From positions 65,508,800-65,572,799 of the forward strand of contig CM049314.1 in the NCBI GenBank assembly GCA_026874595.1: 64,000 nt of DNA, given 5' to 3'. The stretch is from Sipunculus nudus. Its lineage: Eukaryota > Annelida > Sipuncula > Golfingiida > Sipunculidae. A program made the translations under genes and the position numbers. The stretch's first letter is position 1. The number at the start of each line of letters is the position of its first letter. The notes under the pieces were generated by a model. That model did no database searches. It was not told where the DNA came from and saw nothing but the letters and a program-made list of their open reading frames with translations. Below are positions 61,466 through 64,000 of this stretch, one piece after another.

Positions 61466-63091
61466 TAAAGTGAGGGTTACTGACGTGAATAAAACATGCC
61501 AAAATATGAGGTATTGAATAGATAGAAGAAAAGCAACAAGAAAATAACCATAATCATATAATGAAAGATTTTAGAGTTGGGATCAAATGCAAAAGTGCGC
61601 ATTTAAAAATAAATGATAACAGCGAATGTTAAAAAATCAAATGCAAAAGTCTGAAATACTAAATGTAAATGGGTGGTAGTTTGAGAATTTAACGTTTCCA
61701 TACACATTCATGTGCAACTGCAAAAGCAAAATAATATTAGTTCAGCATGTAAATACAAATGCAATATTAGCAAATGCTAAAGGCATTTTCATGTTTACCC
61801 AAGCCTGAGAATTACAGCAACAAGAATTCATGTGTACTTGTGTTCTAAACGTATTTGGCCTGTCATGAATAAGTTTCTTCTGCAGTCGCTTTTATTTATC
61901 AAATCTGACTTAATGAGGACAAAGCACTAGGACAACAATGGAACATACATCATTGGCGCCACATGTACCTGCGGTTTACGATGATATGTCTTTAAGATGT
62001 ACATTAAGTAGTCGCATTTTTTATTTATTTAAGAAAAACGTGTTATGACAAGCCACGAAAGAAACCTATATAGGTTACCCACTAATTAACAGTTGTGTAC
62101 GCATACAATGCAAACACAGTTGTGAAAGGTAACACCATATTTTTTTATTCTCAGTTTGGGATTATGGTCCACAGAGATGCCTACTCTAGTACTTGCTTAC
62201 TGATAGTGCTAAAGGGACATCGCCTTGTACCAAACAGAACTGGTTTGTGAATCTATGTCCTTCATAGAATGGACGAAGTAAAGGTTTTTCTCTTCATCTT
62301 GGTTTGGTTAAAATCTCTTTTTACTAAATATACCTTTTATTGTTTCTATTTTAAATAAGAATCTCGCTCTAAATTTGCTAATATTTTCCACCAAAACAGC
62401 AGAGTCTGACAGAACAGAAAAGTTACCAGATCGAGAAGGATTTTTTTCCGAACCCAACTCGATTGTTACTGAAAAACAGTATTTTTAATTTTTTGTTTCA
62501 AAATATTGAATCCATTTCATGGGTATGTTAAAATTTTAACATATGTATGGCTGTTTTGAAATATAGAGAAAACAAAAATGGTACATTTGCAACAGCAATC
62601 TTGCTTTAGTTATTTTGAACGTAAGAATGCTTGAATATAAGACCTTGTAAGAATAAACTTCAGGCAATTGGGCTGTCACTATCTCAACTATTTTAAAGTA
62701 CCGGCCCAATATTAAGATACTTATTTCGATTTCTGATTATAATAATTAGAAGAAGAATATATAGCGTTTGTACAATTTTTCCCCGCAGAAAAAGAACTTG
62801 TCATTTAGACAACTTGGCCTTAAAACCCCATTTAAATTGCAAACACCTGAAATCATAATAAATGCTTAGATAACTTTATTAACTAACCCATAACCATGGC
62901 TTTTTAGAATTCTTGTTCTTAAAGCATTACACAGCAGTTATTTGTCTCACCGATCCCAACAGAGTTCTTGTGATAACCTTGTTATATCCACCTAATGATT
63001 ACACACTGACCTGGGCACAGGCAATAAGAACTAAAACCGAACTCACACTATTCAGAATATAATGCCTACATAATTATGAGCTATGCTATTT
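61466..63091. other. Intergenic, no supported gene
   Basis: AT-rich. I see no exon, repeat array or RNA gene that I can support. Confidence 0.45.
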
Positions 63092-63721
63092 TCATTTATG
63101 GCTTCCTTTTGCCTCATTTATAAACCAGGTGTCGCCACCTGTCACTCCTTCTTCGTAGCTGTCGCTACCTCGTTGGTCTGTTGGTAAACGAGCTTTCATT
63201 GCTGCCTCCTTCATCTTAAATATAACAAGAATAAGGAGGCTTATGGCATTTGTAAAGGAGAAACGGTAAACATTTAAGTGCTGCCTTTATTCAATATAAC
63301 CTATTTTGATTTTGCAAAACCTAACGTTTGATAAACGTTTCCAACTTTTTTTAAACAAGCATAACTTATTTCATAAATCAAAATAAGCCATAATCAAACG
63401 TTTAATAACTAATTAAAGTTAAAATTTTTAAAGCTTATTATCCGTAATATCTTTATCATTGTGTGATCTAGGCCGCCTAAAGTAAAGGAATCTGTTTGCC
63501 TTTATCCCTATCTTTTGTTTCACTTTTACGCATAACTAGTTGTTTTTCAGTTAAAAAAAATATGTGATATCGCGTAAATTAATGATAATCGGCGAATAAT
63601 ATATTAACACTAGACGTGATTAGATTCTCGAAAAACATCAAAAATGTTTTTAATTTTGTTTGGTATGATAGTTAGATATAATAAGTTACCTTCCTTTGAA
63701 GAAAGTTGTCTCTTCTGGTAT
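63092..63721 (-). CDS. Possible tail exons of a further multi-EGF receptor paralogue (partial)
   Basis: Two minus-strand segments match the last two exons of the intact receptor. Segment 63721-63690 is exactly 32 bp, like exon 6 (38579-38548), flanked by TTCAAAG and GTAACT, encoding YQKRQLSSKE in the same frame. Segment 63214-63092 follows TATTTAAG, as in exon 7, and reads MKEAAMKARLPTDQRGSDSY onward for 40 residues. However, joining in the expected phase at TTTAAG gives a different, shorter frame (DEGGSNESSFTNRPTR, stop at 63165). Membrane and EGF exons would lie to the right, outside the window. The pairing of sizes and positions is the main support; the exact tail sequence is unresolved. 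Confidence 0.4.
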
Positions 63722-64000
63722 CTTTGAATACTAAATGATATGGAAAATTTGGTTGACTCGGGCTTTTATTCGGCCCTACGAACCGCCGATATCTATTAAA
63801 GGTCTGGCTCTGAGGCCCAAAAATTTTTCAGAATCCTGTTTTTTTATGTGCGAGAAATGCATGAAGTGGCTAAGTGGCAATTAAGGTAGTTAATTGTTTT
63901 TAGTCAAACACGGGGACCCGACCGCGGGAGGGGGGTCGCGTCACGCTTCACCGGTCTTTTACTATTGTTGCCACTTGGCAAAGTGGAAACACGCCAGTTG
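63722..64000. other. Window end, no feature seen
   Basis: A GC-richer patch (GACCCGACCGCGGGAGGGGGG at about 63914) is present. No membrane-helix exon that would complete the paralogue was found here. Confidence 0.4.

Noticed and set aside
1-64000. CRISPR arrays, operons, ribosome binding sites, prokaryotic features
   Set aside because: The DNA is clearly eukaryotic. The 32-bp arrays have no unique spacers between repeats and lie in 3' UTRs, so they are not CRISPR.

Overview
This window is animal nuclear DNA. Genes are split by GT-AG introns, the background is visibly AT-rich, and (TA)n microsatellites and relics of LINEs, SINEs, MITEs and a piggyBac-like element are frequent. The style of dispersed repeats and the lineage-expanded multi-EGF receptors suggest a mollusc, probably a bivalve; that is an inference from pattern, not a database result.

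Layout. 1-15.4 kb: mostly noncoding, with tRNA-derived SINE pieces (6.3-6.7 kb), a decayed LINE reverse transcriptase (10.0-10.7 kb) and a dispersed repeat ending in a GACA-rich tract (11.1-11.4 kb). 15.4-20.9 kb: copy 1 of a five-coding-exon monocarboxylate-transporter-like (SLC16/MCT, major facilitator superfamily) gene on +, with an intact 425-residue reading frame. 25.6-30.2 kb and 56.8-61.4 kb: copies 2 and 3 of the same gene on +, with all splice sites kept but one single-base frameshift each in exon 3. Copies 2 and 3 lie inside a segmental duplication of about 9-10 kb (about 21.06-30.33 kb and 51.43-61.47 kb).

Between the duplicated blocks, on the minus strand, lies a family of small multi-EGF type I membrane receptors. 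One is apparently intact (seven exons, 42158 down to 38163: signal peptide, EGF-like modules, one transmembrane helix, about 70-residue tail). A pseudogene copy sits at 44.2-46.5 kb, separate EGF exons or relics at 33.7-34.4 kb, and possible tail exons of a further paralogue at 63.1-63.7 kb, where its 5' part would leave the window on the right. A LINE 3' end (30.33-31.27 kb) sits at the edge of the visible duplication homology, and a piggyBac-like transposase relic is at 47.1-48.2 kb.

The transporter copies would move small carboxylates or related solutes across a membrane. The EGF receptors resemble scavenger-receptor-F/MEGF proteins, which bind particles or ligands outside the cell. Nothing in the sequence links the two families functionally; both look like local gene families expanding and decaying by duplication. 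The most interesting non-gene signal is a 32-bp tandem repeat in the 3' UTR of all three transporter copies. Each unit encodes a short TGTGA...TCACA hairpin whose stem is kept while its loop differs between copies.
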